Shown: positions 1-9,070, counted from the stretch's first letter. The stretch: 31,167 nt of DNA from CAZDYI01 sp964509765 (GCA_964509765.1 CAZDYI010000031.1:1-31167), one strand, 5' to 3'. Translations and numbers: made by a program. Notes: generated from the letters alone by a model not told the origin.

Positions 1-67
1 CGACTTCGGCGTCACCGACGGGCACCGGATCAGGTCGCGCAGCAGGCCGAGCGCGCGGCCGGCGGGG

Positions 68-93
<26 letters not shown>
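1..93 (-). CDS. dapE: DapE-like M20 peptidase, N-terminal fragment (cut by window edge)
   Basis: Only the first 31 codons are present. An ATG at 93 opens a frame that contains LLRDLIRCPSVTPKS. The LIRCPSVTP stretch is the usual N-terminal signature of succinyl-diaminopimelate desuccinylase, the zinc enzyme that releases LL-diaminopimelate in the lysine/peptidoglycan pathway. The metal ligands lie outside the window. The start overlaps the end of argG by 26 bases in another frame, so the gene is probably translated from the argF-argG message. Because of the arginine context, acetylornithine deacetylase (ArgE, same M20 family) is the alternative, but the signature fits DapE better. Function is inferred from a short fragment. 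Confidence 0.6.
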
Positions 94-1299
<1,206 letters not shown>

Positions 1300-1303
<4 letters not shown>

Positions 1304-2205
1304 GGCCCCCTCCGCGAGAGCATGTCCACGAGCAGCGCCTTCTGGACGTGCAGGCGGTTCTCCGCCTCGTCCCATACGACGCTCTGCGGGCCGTCGATGA
1401 CCTCGGCGGCGACCTCCTCGCCGCGGTGCGCCGGCAGGCAGTGCATGAACAGGGCGTCGTCCGCCGCCAGTCCCATCAGCTCGGCGTCAACCGCGTAGCC
1501 CGAAAAGTCATCGAGTCGCTTTTGCCTGTCGCCGTCGTCGCCCATGCTGCACCAGACGTCGGTGACCACGCACGCAGCCCCTTCTGCAGCCTCCTTCGGG
1601 TCCTCGGTGAGGGTCACGTTCTCGCAGCCCTCCCCGTCCGGGTGGTAGTCCGCCGGCGACGCGACGCGCAGGTCGAAGCCGAACCGCCCGGCGGCGCCCA
1701 TCCACGACCTGCAGACGTTGTTGCAGTCGCCGACCCAGGCTACCTTGCGGCCCTTGATCTCCCCCCGGTGCTCGGTGAACGTCATGACGTCTGCGAGGAT
1801 CTGGCAGGGGTGCTCGACGTCGGTGAGCGCGTTGACCACGGGCGCGGACGAAGCGGCCGCGAACTCCTCGACCATGGAGTGGTCGTGGGCGCGGATCACG
1901 GCGACGTCGCACATCGGCGAGACGGACCTGGCCGTGTCCGAGACGGACTCGCCGCGCGACAGCTGGGCCGTCGCGGCGTCCAGGTAGACGGCCGAGCCGC
2001 CGAGCTGGGCCATGCCGGCCTCGAACGAGACCCGGGTCCTGGTCGAGGGCTTGGAAAACAGCATCGTCATCACCATTCCGTCAAGCGGGCGCTGCCCGGA
2101 AATGCCGCGGCCCGCCTTCTTGAGCTCGATTCCCCGCCCGACGACCGCCTCAAGGCGCCCGGAGGAAAAATCACAAATTCGCAGGAAGTGACCCGTTTCC
2201 CCCAT
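1300..2205 (-). CDS. argF: Ornithine carbamoyltransferase
   Basis: This protein of 301 residues converts ornithine and carbamoyl phosphate to citrulline. Visible signatures are STRTR (residues 54-58, carbamoyl-phosphate binding), HPCQ (132-135) and HCLPA (255-259, with the catalytic Cys and ornithine contacts). ATG at 2205 was chosen because it gives the family length and lies in the short divergent gap shared with the DUF3579 gene; the open frame continues upstream but only through that gene. No Shine-Dalgarno sequence is visible before this ATG. It is the first gene of the argF-argG-dapE unit and overlaps argG by GTGA. Confidence 0.95.
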
Positions 2206-2211
2206 GTTTAC

Positions 2212-2241
2212 TTGCGTAAAGGCGCTGTTTGCGGGTATCAT
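2212..2241 (+). promoter_or_regulatory. Promoter of the DUF3579 gene
   Basis: TTGCGT (2212-2217) and TATCAT (2236-2241) are separated by 18 bases and resemble sigma-70 -35 and -10 boxes. The ATG of the gene follows only 7 bases after the -10 box, so transcription would begin at or next to the start codon. Confidence 0.55.
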
Positions 2242-2248
2242 TCTATAC

Positions 2249-2632
2249 ATGGGCGCGCCGGAAGCAGCGGAACGAGCCGGGGAGGCAGCGGACGAATCGT
2301 CCGGATACACCCTGATCAAGGGCCAGACTGCCGACGGCCGCAAGTTCCGCCCGAGCGACTGGTGCGACCGGCTGATCGGCTCGATCGCCGTCTACGCCCG
2401 CGAGGAGGCGGAGCTGCTCGAGCAGATCAACGACAGCGTCTGCCTGACCGACCGCGACGGCTTCAAGGGCATCGTAATGGACAACAAGCTGCGCAAGATC
2501 GAGCCGATGCTGTACCGCTTCCTGCAGTCCTTCGCCGACGACAACAACCTCACCGTCGAGCAGCTCGACGACGGCGAGTGGAACTCCGACAACCGCAGGG
2601 TGATCACCCAGCCGAAGCGGGCCTTCGTCTAG
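2249..2632 (+). CDS. DUF3579 family protein
   Basis: This is a small acidic protein of 127 residues. Its core, with FRPSDWCDRLIGS, KGIVMDNKLRKIEPMLY and RFLQSFADDNNL, resembles the DUF3579 family found mainly in beta- and gammaproteobacteria, whose function is unknown. There is no signal peptide or membrane segment. The ATG at 2249 was chosen because a well-spaced promoter ends 7 bases before it; the frame is open further upstream but would then cross that promoter. The gene is divergent from argF and convergent with rpsT. Nothing in the context gives it a role. Confidence 0.75.
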   Translation: MGAPEAAERAGEAADESSGYTLIKGQTADGRKFRPSDWCDRLIGSIAVYAREEAELLEQINDSVCLTDRDGFKGIVMDNKLRKIEPMLYRFLQSFADDNNLTVEQLDDGEWNSDNRRVITQPKRAFV

Positions 2633-2641
2633 GCCGGCGGG

Positions 2642-2658
2642 CCTCCGCGAGGCGGAGG
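2642..2658. terminator. Hairpin between convergent DUF3579 gene and rpsT
   Basis: A perfect 7-bp stem CCTCCGC/GCGGAGG with a 3-base loop lies just after the DUF3579 stop codon, in the gap between two convergent genes. It lacks a clear T run on either strand, so it may stop transcription weakly or only block RNA decay. Confidence 0.4.
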
Positions 2659-2725
2659 GAAAAGAGGGACGTTTCGCCGGCAGTAGGGATGCCGGCTTCC
2701 TGGCCCGGGCAACCCCGGGGCGCCT

Positions 2726-2992
2726 TCAGGCGGAAAGGGACTTGACCGCCTTGTGCAGCCGCCTCTTGATCCTGGCGGCCTTGTTCGGATGCACGATCCG
2801 GCGGCCGGCGGCCGAGTCGGCAACCGATGAGAACTCGCGCAGCGCCTTCTGCGCCGCCTCGCCGTCGTTCGCGGCGACGGCGCTGGCCACGCGCTTTTGG
2901 TAGGTGCGGAACCGCGTCCTGTGGCGGACATTGGCCGCCCTGCGGGCGACGTCCTGCCGGGCGCGCTTGGCCGCCTGGCGCGAGTTAGCCAT
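2726..2992 (-). CDS. rpsT: 30S ribosomal protein S20
   Basis: This 88-residue, Lys/Arg/Ala-rich protein starts MANSRQAAKRARQ and contains RIVHPNKAARIKRRLHKAV, both typical of bacterial S20, which binds the 5' domain of 16S rRNA early in small-subunit assembly. The length matches the family. It has its own -10 box (TATAAT) about 26 bases before the ATG and a short purine-rich AGGA just before it. It lies downstream of gph on the same strand but probably forms a separate transcript. Confidence 0.95.
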   Translation of the reverse strand: MANSRQAAKRARQDVARRAANVRHRTRFRTYQKRVASAVAANDGEAAQKALREFSSVADSAAGRRIVHPNKAARIKRRLHKAVKSLSA

Positions 2993-3018
2993 TTCCTGCT
3001 TTTTGCATTGAGCGGCGA

Positions 3019-3024
3019 ATTATA
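3019..3024 (-). promoter_or_regulatory. -10 box of rpsT
   Basis: On the minus strand this reads as a consensus TATAAT, 26 bases before the rpsT ATG at 2992. No convincing -35 box is visible at the expected distance, as expected if the upstream sequence is GC-rich. Confidence 0.55.
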
Positions 3025-3048
3025 GCCGAGTTGCGCGGGACGCCGCCG

Positions 3049-3690
3049 CTAGGCGCCGAGCAGCCCGAGCACCTCGGCGGGCTCCGACAGCAGGCGGTAG
3101 GGCGTTTCCCCGCCCTCCCAGTAGCCCCAGCCGGCCGCGGCGAACATCATCCCGCAGGCTTCGGCCGCCTGGACATCGACGAAGTTGTCGCCGACGTAGA
3201 CCGCTTGGTCAGGTCCGACCGATAGCTTTCCGCAGACATGCAGCAAGCCGTCAGGGTGCGGCTTGTTGCGCTCGATTGTGTCGCTGCACACGACCGCGGC
3301 CGGGCGGCCGTCAAGGCCGAGCTTCGAAAGCAGGCTCACAGTGAACACGGTCGGCTTGTTCGTCACGATCGCCCACGGCACGGACCTTTCCTCGAGCCCG
3401 TCGAGCAGTTCGCCGATCCCGTCGAACAGGCGCGCGTGCGCGTGCGCGACCCGCTCGTACTCCTCGAAGAACCTGTTGCGCAGCGGCTCGATCTCCTCGC
3501 CCTCCTTCGCGTAGAACAGGCTCATGAGCTTCCGGGAGCCGTGGCCCACGACGTGGCCCGCCTCGTCCATGCCGACCGCCGCAAGCCCGCGGCCGGCGCG
3601 CATCGCGTTGAGCGCCGCGAGCAGGTCCGGGCCGGTGTCGGCGAGGGTGCCGTCGAGGTCGAACAGCACGGCGCTGACGCCCGCGCTCAC
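3049..3690 (-). CDS. gph: HAD-superfamily phosphatase, phosphoglycolate phosphatase-like
   Basis: This cytosolic hydrolase has 213 residues and the four HAD motifs: DLDGT (nucleophile Asp11 and acid Asp13), VTNKP, a Lys in NKPHPDG, and VGDNFVDVQAA (acidic metal site). The family removes phosphate from 2-phosphoglycolate, which arises from repair of oxidised DNA ends. In many gammaproteobacteria this gene sits directly after ubiG, as here. The GTG start at 3690 overlaps the ubiG stop (GTGA). Substrate is inferred from context; related HAD enzymes with other substrates (for example the MupP MurNAc-6-phosphate phosphatase, which feeds AmgK) look very similar, and with amgK nearby that is a real alternative. 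Confidence 0.85.
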   Translation of the reverse strand: MSAGVSAVLFDLDGTLADTGPDLLAALNAMRAGRGLAAVGMDEAGHVVGHGSRKLMSLFYAKEGEEIEPLRNRFFEEYERVAHAHARLFDGIGELLDGLEERSVPWAIVTNKPTVFTVSLLSKLGLDGRPAAVVCSDTIERNKPHPDGLLHVCGKLSVGPDQAVYVGDNFVDVQAAEACGMMFAAAGWGYWEGGETPYRLLSEPAEVLGLLGA

Positions 3691-4361
3691 CCCGCCCTCG
3701 CGTGCAGGAAGTAGTTGACCGGCATCGCCATCCTCGACAGCAGGAAGGTCTTGCCGAAGAAGCTCCAGTTCGCGCCGGCCACGTCGGCCACCCGCAGCCC
3801 CGCGTCCCTGCACCAGCTTCCGACCTCGCCCGGCGTGCGGAACATGCGGTACTCGTGCGTCCCGCGGTCGATCACCCCGAGGGCGCCCTCGAGGACGCCG
3901 ATCATCAAAACGCCCGCGACAGGCGTGCGGTTGACGGTCGACAGGACCAGCGAGCCGCCCCTGCCGACCATCGAGGCGAGGTCGGCGACCGCCGCGGCCG
4001 GGTCTTCGACGTGCTCGATCATCTCCATGCACGTCACGACGTCGTACGCCCCGGCGTTGTCCGCGGCGTGGCCTGCGCAGGTCGACTCGACGTACTCTAT
4101 CGACAGCCCCTCCTCCTTCGCGTGCCCGCGCGCGGCCTCGATCGCGCCCGGCGAAGCGTCGATCCCGGTCACCTCCGCGCCCTTGCGCGCCATCGCCTCG
4201 GCGAGAATCCCGCCGCCGCAGCCGGCGTCGAGGACCCTCTTGCCCTCGAGGCCGCCGACCCGCTCCTCGACGTAGGCGAGCCTGACGGGGTTGATAACGT
4301 GCAGCAGGCGGTGCCTGCCGCCCTGCTCCCACCATCCGCCCGCCCAGGCGTCAGAGCTCAC
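3687..4361 (-). CDS. ubiG: UbiG: ubiquinone biosynthesis O-methyltransferase
   Basis: This SAM-dependent methyltransferase has 224 residues and performs the two O-methylations of ubiquinone synthesis at the inner membrane. It shows the UbiG N-terminal pattern (WWEQGG, LHVINPVRLAYVEERV) and SAM motif I VLDAGCGGGILAE (about residues 43-55), followed by GIDAS and MEMIEHVEDP. The GTG start at 4361 overlaps the lptD stop (GTGA) and gives the normal family length; the open frame extends further but only inside lptD. It is followed by gph with another GTGA overlap, so lptD-ubiG-gph appear translationally coupled. Confidence 0.93.
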   Translation of the reverse strand: MSSDAWAGGWWEQGGRHRLLHVINPVRLAYVEERVGGLEGKRVLDAGCGGGILAEAMARKGAEVTGIDASPGAIEAARGHAKEEGLSIEYVESTCAGHAADNAGAYDVVTCMEMIEHVEDPAAAVADLASMVGRGGSLVLSTVNRTPVAGVLMIGVLEGALGVIDRGTHEYRMFRTPGEVGSWCRDAGLRVADVAGANWSFFGKTFLLSRMAMPVNYFLHARAG

Positions 4362-6718
4362 AGCGGCTGCCTGATGTCGTCGATGACGTCCGACAGGCGG
4401 TCGGACCCGAAGCCGCCGAGGCCCTCGAGGCTGATCTGGAAGAAGTACGTTGTCCTGTTGCCCTGCGAGACGGCCTCGCGCTCGGCGTAGAAGTCGATCC
4501 CCCAGCAGCGGCACGACGAGACGTAGCTCAGGCCGCCGAAGACCTCGCTCACCTCGCTTTCCTCGATGTCGTAGCTCACGTCGCTTGCGAACCGCCAGTT
4601 GCCCGACAGGTTGCGGACGATCCTAAGGCCTGCGTGCCCCTCGTCCTCGTCGCTGCCCTCGACCGCGTTGCGGGCGTAGCGCACCGCCACCGCGTTGCCG
4701 CCGGTGAAGAGTCGCTGCGCCTCGATGTCGAGCTGCTCGAGGTCCGAGACGTCGGGGTCCCACTCGACCCGTGCCTTGAGCGCCGTCTCCCGGGTCGGCC
4801 TGATGCTGCCCTCGGCGACGAGGTTGGACGGCCCCTCCTCGGGCGCCTGCTCCGAGCCGACCGCGACGCTCGAGTCCTCGAGGCGGTAGCGCTGCGCGAC
4901 GCGCGTGGAGAACACCTCGCGGTCGGAGCCGCTGTCCCACATGCGCGCCTCGATGCCGTAGACGACGAGGTTGGCGTCGCTGAACCTGTCGCCGCCGACG
5001 AACGGGTTGACGCTGTAGATGTCCGATGCGTTCAGGTCGGTGCGGGCGGTGTCGTAGAGCGGGACGCCGTCGAAGCTCTCCTTGCCGACCACGCCGACCA
5101 TCAGCCGCGGCTCGACGACCTGGCGGTACGAGTCGCCGCCGAGCTCGAGCTCGCCCTCGAGCGGGTGTCGCAGCTGCAGCGAGGCGTACGGGACCACCCA
5201 CTTGGCGTCGCCGTGCCCGTAGACCGAACCCGCGAGGCCAGCCTCGGAGTCCAGCCTGCTGCCGCCGAGCCAGTCGGTCCGGCCGAGCTCCGCCGACGAG
5301 TGGACCCGGAACCCCTCCTGGGGGTCGTCGCTGCCGCGGACGAACATGTCGTACCTGCCGTCGACGGAGATTCCGTAGTCGTCGCGCTCCGAGCTCCAGC
5401 TCGCCCAGGCGGACGGCAGGCTGTCGAACGGCCGGGTGACGTCCGGGTCGGCGTCGTCAACCGTGCGGTGGTGCAGGAGCTCCAGCCCGTACTCGCCGTC
5501 GCCGGCCTCGCGGCTGAGCGCGACGCGCTGCTCGTAGTGCCGCTTCGCGGTCGCCGTGCCCTCGAAGAAGTCGTCGGCGAACAGGTCGTCTGAGACCCAC
5601 TCGCCCGCAATGTCCAGCCTGGAGCCGCTCCCGACCTCGGCCGTGTTGTCGACGTTCCACGCCCACCTCTCGCGCTCGGCGACCTCGTCCTTGATGAAGT
5701 TCACGCCTCCGGTCCCCGAGCTCGCGGGAAACAGCCACCTGCCCTGCACGTTCGTGAGTATGCCGCGCTCGTTGATGATCCTCGGGCTGACCACTGCGTC
5801 GTAGTTCGGCGCGAGGTTCAGGTAGAACGGGATCTCGACGTTGACCTCCCCGCCCGAGCGGAAGCTGGTCTTCGGCGTGAGGAATCCGCTCCGCCGCTCC
5901 TTGGACAGGTTGAACGTCATCGTCGGCAGGTAGAAGACCGGGACGTCGAACAGCCGCAGCGTCGCGTCCCTGGCGACGACCCGGTTGCCGCCGTCGACCT
6001 CGATCTCTCCGGCCCTGAGCACCCAGGCCGGGTCGTCCGCCTTGCAGGTGGTGTACGCCGCATCCTCGAGCGAGTAGCCCTCCGGTCCGATCGACAGCAT
6101 GGACGCCGTGATCACCCCCGGGGTGCCGGCGCCGCGCAGGACCGCGTCGGTCGCGGTCCCCGTGCGCTCGCGCACCAGATAGCTCATCTCCGCCGCGGCG
6201 ATCTCGTTCCCGCGCCCGTCGGTGAGTCTGCCGCCGCCCTCTAGGTAGACGCCCTGCTGGTCGATCTCGAAGCGGATCAGGTGCGCGACGAGCGACATGC
6301 CCTCGCTCGAGGAGAACCGCACGCCGCCCTCGGCCACCGCGCGCCCGAGCTGCGGGAAGTAGTCGAGCAGGTCGGTCTCGAGCGCGTTGCCGTCGCCGTC
6401 GGTTATCCGCACGCCCCCGGAGGCCTTCGCCCAGCCGGCCTGGGTGTCGTACAGGACCCGCGCGGCGCGCAGGGTTATCTCGCGGTAGCTCAGGACGGCG
6501 TCGCGCGCGAGCACCTCGGTTCCCGCCTGGCCCTGCAGCTCCTCGGCCTCTATCCGCAGCTCGTCCTGGGCCGCGGAGCCGGCCGCCAATAAAATCGCCG
6601 CGCAAATGGCGGCGGAAGAAGGCGACGGAGAAACCCTGCGCGAGCTCCGCGACTGGGTCGGGATAAACGGGGTCAGATGCACCGGGCTCGCTCCCTTGGC
6701 CGTTGGCGGCAGTTTCAA
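4358..6718 (-). CDS. lptD: LPS-assembly outer-membrane protein LptD
   Basis: This outer-membrane beta-barrel (786 residues from this start) inserts lipopolysaccharide into the outer leaflet together with LptE. A basic and hydrophobic leader (RSSRR, then AAICAAILLAAGSAA) precedes an OstA/LptA-like jelly-roll (about 52-190, LRIEAEELQGQAG) and a long barrel with STGFLTP-type sequence (here RRSGFLTPKTSF). Mature-chain cysteines are Cys225 (YTTCKADDP) and a Cys736-Arg-Cys738 pair; E. coli has an extra N-terminal Cys and an adjacent CC. The start is uncertain: ATG 6718 or GTG 6682 both keep the signal peptide, and both overlap the divergent amgK gene. Confidence 0.9.
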   Translation of the reverse strand: MKLPPTAKGASPVHLTPFIPTQSRSSRRVSPSPSSAAICAAILLAAGSAAQDELRIEAEELQGQAGTEVLARDAVLSYREITLRAARVLYDTQAGWAKASGGVRITDGDGNALETDLLDYFPQLGRAVAEGGVRFSSSEGMSLVAHLIRFEIDQQGVYLEGGGRLTDGRGNEIAAAEMSYLVRERTGTATDAVLRGAGTPGVITASMLSIGPEGYSLEDAAYTTCKADDPAWVLRAGEIEVDGGNRVVARDATLRLFDVPVFYLPTMTFNLSKERRSGFLTPKTSFRSGGEVNVEIPFYLNLAPNYDAVVSPRIINERGILTNVQGRWLFPASSGTGGVNFIKDEVAERERWAWNVDNTAEVGSGSRLDIAGEWVSDDLFADDFFEGTATAKRHYEQRVALSREAGDGEYGLELLHHRTVDDADPDVTRPFDSLPSAWASWSSERDDYGISVDGRYDMFVRGSDDPQEGFRVHSSAELGRTDWLGGSRLDSEAGLAGSVYGHGDAKWVVPYASLQLRHPLEGELELGGDSYRQVVEPRLMVGVVGKESFDGVPLYDTARTDLNASDIYSVNPFVGGDRFSDANLVVYGIEARMWDSGSDREVFSTRVAQRYRLEDSSVAVGSEQAPEEGPSNLVAEGSIRPTRETALKARVEWDPDVSDLEQLDIEAQRLFTGGNAVAVRYARNAVEGSDEDEGHAGLRIVRNLSGNWRFASDVSYDIEESEVSEVFGGLSYVSSCRCWGIDFYAEREAVSQGNRTTYFFQISLEGLGGFGSDRLSDVIDDIRQPL
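6590..6595 (+). promoter_or_regulatory. -10 box of amgK-murU, inside lptD
   Basis: TAAAAT lies 10 bases before the amgK ATG and inside the signal-peptide coding part of lptD on the other strand. No Shine-Dalgarno sequence fits between it and the ATG. A 6-bp inverted repeat CGCCGC/GCGGCG (6596-6601 and 6609-6614) has the ATG in its 7-base loop. Confidence 0.45.
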
Positions 6719-7595
6719 GCGCTACTACAGGCCGGAGGGCTGCGCACGGGAAATTATAGCCATGCACGCCGTGGCGCCCGACTCCGTCGGGCGCTACGTG
6801 AGGATGAGGGACATCGTCGCCGACGCCGGCGTGCGGGCCCCGGCCGTCCACGCGACGGACGAGGGGCGCGGCTTCGCGCTGATCGAGGACTTCGGCGACG
6901 ACCTGTACGACGAGGTCCTCAAGAGAAGCCCGGAGCGCGAGCGCGAGCTGTACGAGAGGGCCTGGGAGACGATCGACACCCTGCAGTCGAACGTGCCGGC
7001 GGACGCCCCCATCCCGCGCTACGACGACGAGCTGATCGACCGCGAGCTCGGCCTGTTCCCGGAGTGGTACGCAGACGCGCTGCGCGGCAAGCCGCTGTCC
7101 GGCGGCGAGGCCGAGGAGTACGCTGAGGTCTGCAGGCTGCTCAAGGAATGCCTGAAGGGACAGAGGCAGACCTACGTCCACCGCGACTTCCACTCGCGCA
7201 ACCTGTTCGCCGTCGAGCCGGGACCCGGGGTGATCGACTTCTCCGACGCGGTGATCGGGCCCGCGGCCTACGACATCGCCTCGCTGCTGCGCGACCTCTA
7301 CGTCGAAATCGGCGAGGACGGGGAGACCGACTACGTCGTCCGGCACTGGGAGCACTCCCGCGCCGCGGGGCTCGGGCTTTGCGCCGACCCCGGCGAGCAC
7401 TACCGCGTCTACGAGTGGACCTCGCTGCAGCGCCTGACGAAGATCCTCGGGCTGTTCGTGAGGCTCGCGCGCGAGCGCGGCAAGGAGCAGTTCCTCGCCT
7501 ACGTCCCGGAGTGCGAGCGCAGGGCGCACGCGATCGCGCTTCGCTACCGCGAGCTGCGGCCGCTCGCGCTGATGATCGAGGAAAGGGCGAAGTGA
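6606..7595 (+). CDS. amgK: AmgK: N-acetylmuramate/N-acetylglucosamine anomeric kinase
   Basis: This cytosolic aminoglycoside-phosphotransferase-fold kinase has 329 residues and makes MurNAc alpha-1-phosphate (or GlcNAc-1-P) from recycled wall sugars. It shows the catalytic loop VHRDFHSRNLF (His192, Asp194, Asn199) and the metal-binding DFSDAVIGPAAYD (Asp211), plus an N-terminal SFKRYYR element usual in this family. It is followed by murU with a GTGA overlap and is divergent from lptD, the arrangement known from Pseudomonas. ATG 6606 was chosen because it follows a -10 box and starts the first helix; a later start would remove the N-terminal lobe. Together with MurU it bypasses de novo MurNAc synthesis, which confers fosfomycin tolerance in known species. 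Confidence 0.9.
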   Translation: MAAEEGDGETLRELRDWVGINGVRCTGLAPLAVGGSFKRYYRPEGCAREIIAMHAVAPDSVGRYVRMRDIVADAGVRAPAVHATDEGRGFALIEDFGDDLYDEVLKRSPERERELYERAWETIDTLQSNVPADAPIPRYDDELIDRELGLFPEWYADALRGKPLSGGEAEEYAEVCRLLKECLKGQRQTYVHRDFHSRNLFAVEPGPGVIDFSDAVIGPAAYDIASLLRDLYVEIGEDGETDYVVRHWEHSRAAGLGLCADPGEHYRVYEWTSLQRLTKILGLFVRLARERGKEQFLAYVPECERRAHAIALRYRELRPLALMIEERAK

Positions 7596-8329
7596 CCGCG
7601 GGCGGGCAGCCCCCGGCGATGGTGCTCGCAGCGGGCCTCGGCACCCGGCTCGGCGAGCTCGGCAGGAAGGTCCCCAAGCCCCTCGTCGAGGCCGGCGGCG
7701 AGCCGCTTGTCCGGCGCACCCTGCGCAGGCTGGCTGCGGCCGGGATCGAAAGGGCCGTGATCAACCTGCACCACCTCGGCGGGATGATCGAGGACGAGCT
7801 CGGCGACGGCTCGGAGATCGGCGTGCGCATCTCCTACTCCCGCGAGCCCGAGCTGCTCGACGTCGCCGGCGGCATAGCAAACGCGCTGCCGCTGCTCGGC
7901 GACGGACCGTTCGTCGTCGCCAACGCGGACGTCCTAACCGACCTCGACTTCGGCCTCGTTGCCGAGGCGGCCCGCTCGCTCGGCGGCGACCTTGCGTGCC
8001 TGTTCCTCGGGGACAACCCGGACTTCCGCCCGAACGGCGACTTCAGCCTCGAGGGGGACAGGATCAGGCGCCTCGGAAAAAGCGGGCTCACCTACCTCGG
8101 CTGCGCGGCGTACAGCCCCGTCTTCTTCGCGGGCCTCGAGGCCGGCAGGCCCGCCCCGATCATGCCGCTGTGGCTCGACGCGATCGACCGCGGGCTGGTC
8201 GCAGGCCGGCGCCACTCCGGCAGCTGGCTGGACGTGGGCACGCCCGAGCGCGTCGAGCGCTCCGAGGGCGTCGCGAAGGCGCTAGATTACGAAGAGGACC
8301 AGCAGGGTCGCGGCGCCTCCGACCCCTAG
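7592..8329 (+). CDS. murU: MurU: MurNAc-1-phosphate uridylyltransferase
   Basis: This nucleotidyltransferase of 245 residues turns MurNAc-1-P into UDP-MurNAc, completing the cell-wall salvage route that begins with AmgK. The N terminus contains the sugar-nucleotidyltransferase signature LAAGLGTRL (12-20) and KVPKPLVE (27-34), and FVVANADVLTDLDF carries the metal-binding Asp. GTG 7592 overlaps the amgK stop (GTGA); the open frame extends back through amgK but that part is a shadow. The last 48 bases overlap the convergent ampE-like gene, giving a polar C-terminal tail (DYEEDQQGRGASDP) slightly longer than usual. Confidence 0.9.
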   Translation: MTAGGQPPAMVLAAGLGTRLGELGRKVPKPLVEAGGEPLVRRTLRRLAAAGIERAVINLHHLGGMIEDELGDGSEIGVRISYSREPELLDVAGGIANALPLLGDGPFVVANADVLTDLDFGLVAEAARSLGGDLACLFLGDNPDFRPNGDFSLEGDRIRRLGKSGLTYLGCAAYSPVFFAGLEAGRPAPIMPLWLDAIDRGLVAGRRHSGSWLDVGTPERVERSEGVAKALDYEEDQQGRGASDP

Positions 8330-9070
8330 GAAGAACGCCGCCAGCAGCAGGTTGCCGAACTGCGGGACCTGTTCGATGTCGTAGTCGCCGTCGGCGAGCC
8401 CGGCCGCGCCGAGCGCCGCGCCGGCGACGTCCAGCCGCGGCAGCGCCTCCAAGGCCGCGCGCATGTTCCCGACGACGCCGAACAGGATCGTCGTGACCGC
8501 GTCCGCCACCGAGTTGAGCAGCCTGAAGTCCTCGCTCCAGTACCTCTCGTCGCGCGAGAACGCGCTGTGGGCAGCGATCAGCACTGCGCCGGCCGGGCCG
8601 AAGAACATGTACCAGAACAGCACCGAGAGGACGTCGCGGTGCAGGCGCAGCGCGCACAGGCCGAGCATGCGCTTGGCGAACACCTCCTTGCCGTCCTCGA
8701 GGTTCACGTCGCTCTTCTCCCAGTCGTTGGCGATCTGCGAGGCGAGCTTGGAGTCGTTCGCGTACATCGCCCGCAGCAGCGACTTGTGGTAGCGCATGAA
8801 CGAGCCGACCGCGGTCGTCAGCAGCAGGACCAGGGCGTCGAACAGGAAGTTGAGCAGGTCCACCCGCAGTGTTGCGCCGACGACCCCCGCGGCAACTGCC
8901 GGCAGGCCGACGCAAGCGACCCAGGCCGTGACCTTGTTGGTGATGCCGCCGACATGCACGGCGTTGAACCACTTGCCCAGCACGTCCTTGAACCAGTGGC
9001 TGGGCTCGAAATCCAGGATCATGAAGTATCCCAGCGCCGCAACCGCAAGCAGCGCCAATGTGTCGGTCAT
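8282..9070 (-). CDS. ampE: AmpE-like inner-membrane protein
   Basis: This membrane protein has 262 residues. Hydrophobic segments occur near the N terminus (LALLAVAALGYFMIL), around residues 50-95, around 145-165 (VLSVLFWYMFFGPAGAVLI) and at the C terminus (LLLAAFFLGVGGAATLLVLF). The pattern RYHKSLLRAMYANDSKLA followed by a cytosolic stretch and LHRDVLSVLFWYMFFGPAGA resembles AmpE, a relative of CobD/CbiB that accompanies the AmpD amidase in muropeptide recycling and beta-lactamase control. No AmpD is in the window. It lies 50 bases after mpl and fits that context. Identification rests on topology and short motifs, so a more distant CobD-like role is possible. Confidence 0.6.
   Translation of the reverse strand: MTDTLALLAVAALGYFMILDFEPSHWFKDVLGKWFNAVHVGGITNKVTAWVACVGLPAVAAGVVGATLRVDLLNFLFDALVLLLTTAVGSFMRYHKSLLRAMYANDSKLASQIANDWEKSDVNLEDGKEVFAKRMLGLCALRLHRDVLSVLFWYMFFGPAGAVLIAAHSAFSRDERYWSEDFRLLNSVADAVTTILFGVVGNMRAALEALPRLDVAGAALGAAGLADGDYDIEQVPQFGNLLLAAFFLGVGGAATLLVLFVI

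Noticed and set aside
5457..7529. Long minus-strand frame of about 690 codons opposite amgK and within lptD
   Set aside because: Its sequence is antisense to amgK and out of frame with lptD, and has the Arg-rich composition of a shadow frame.
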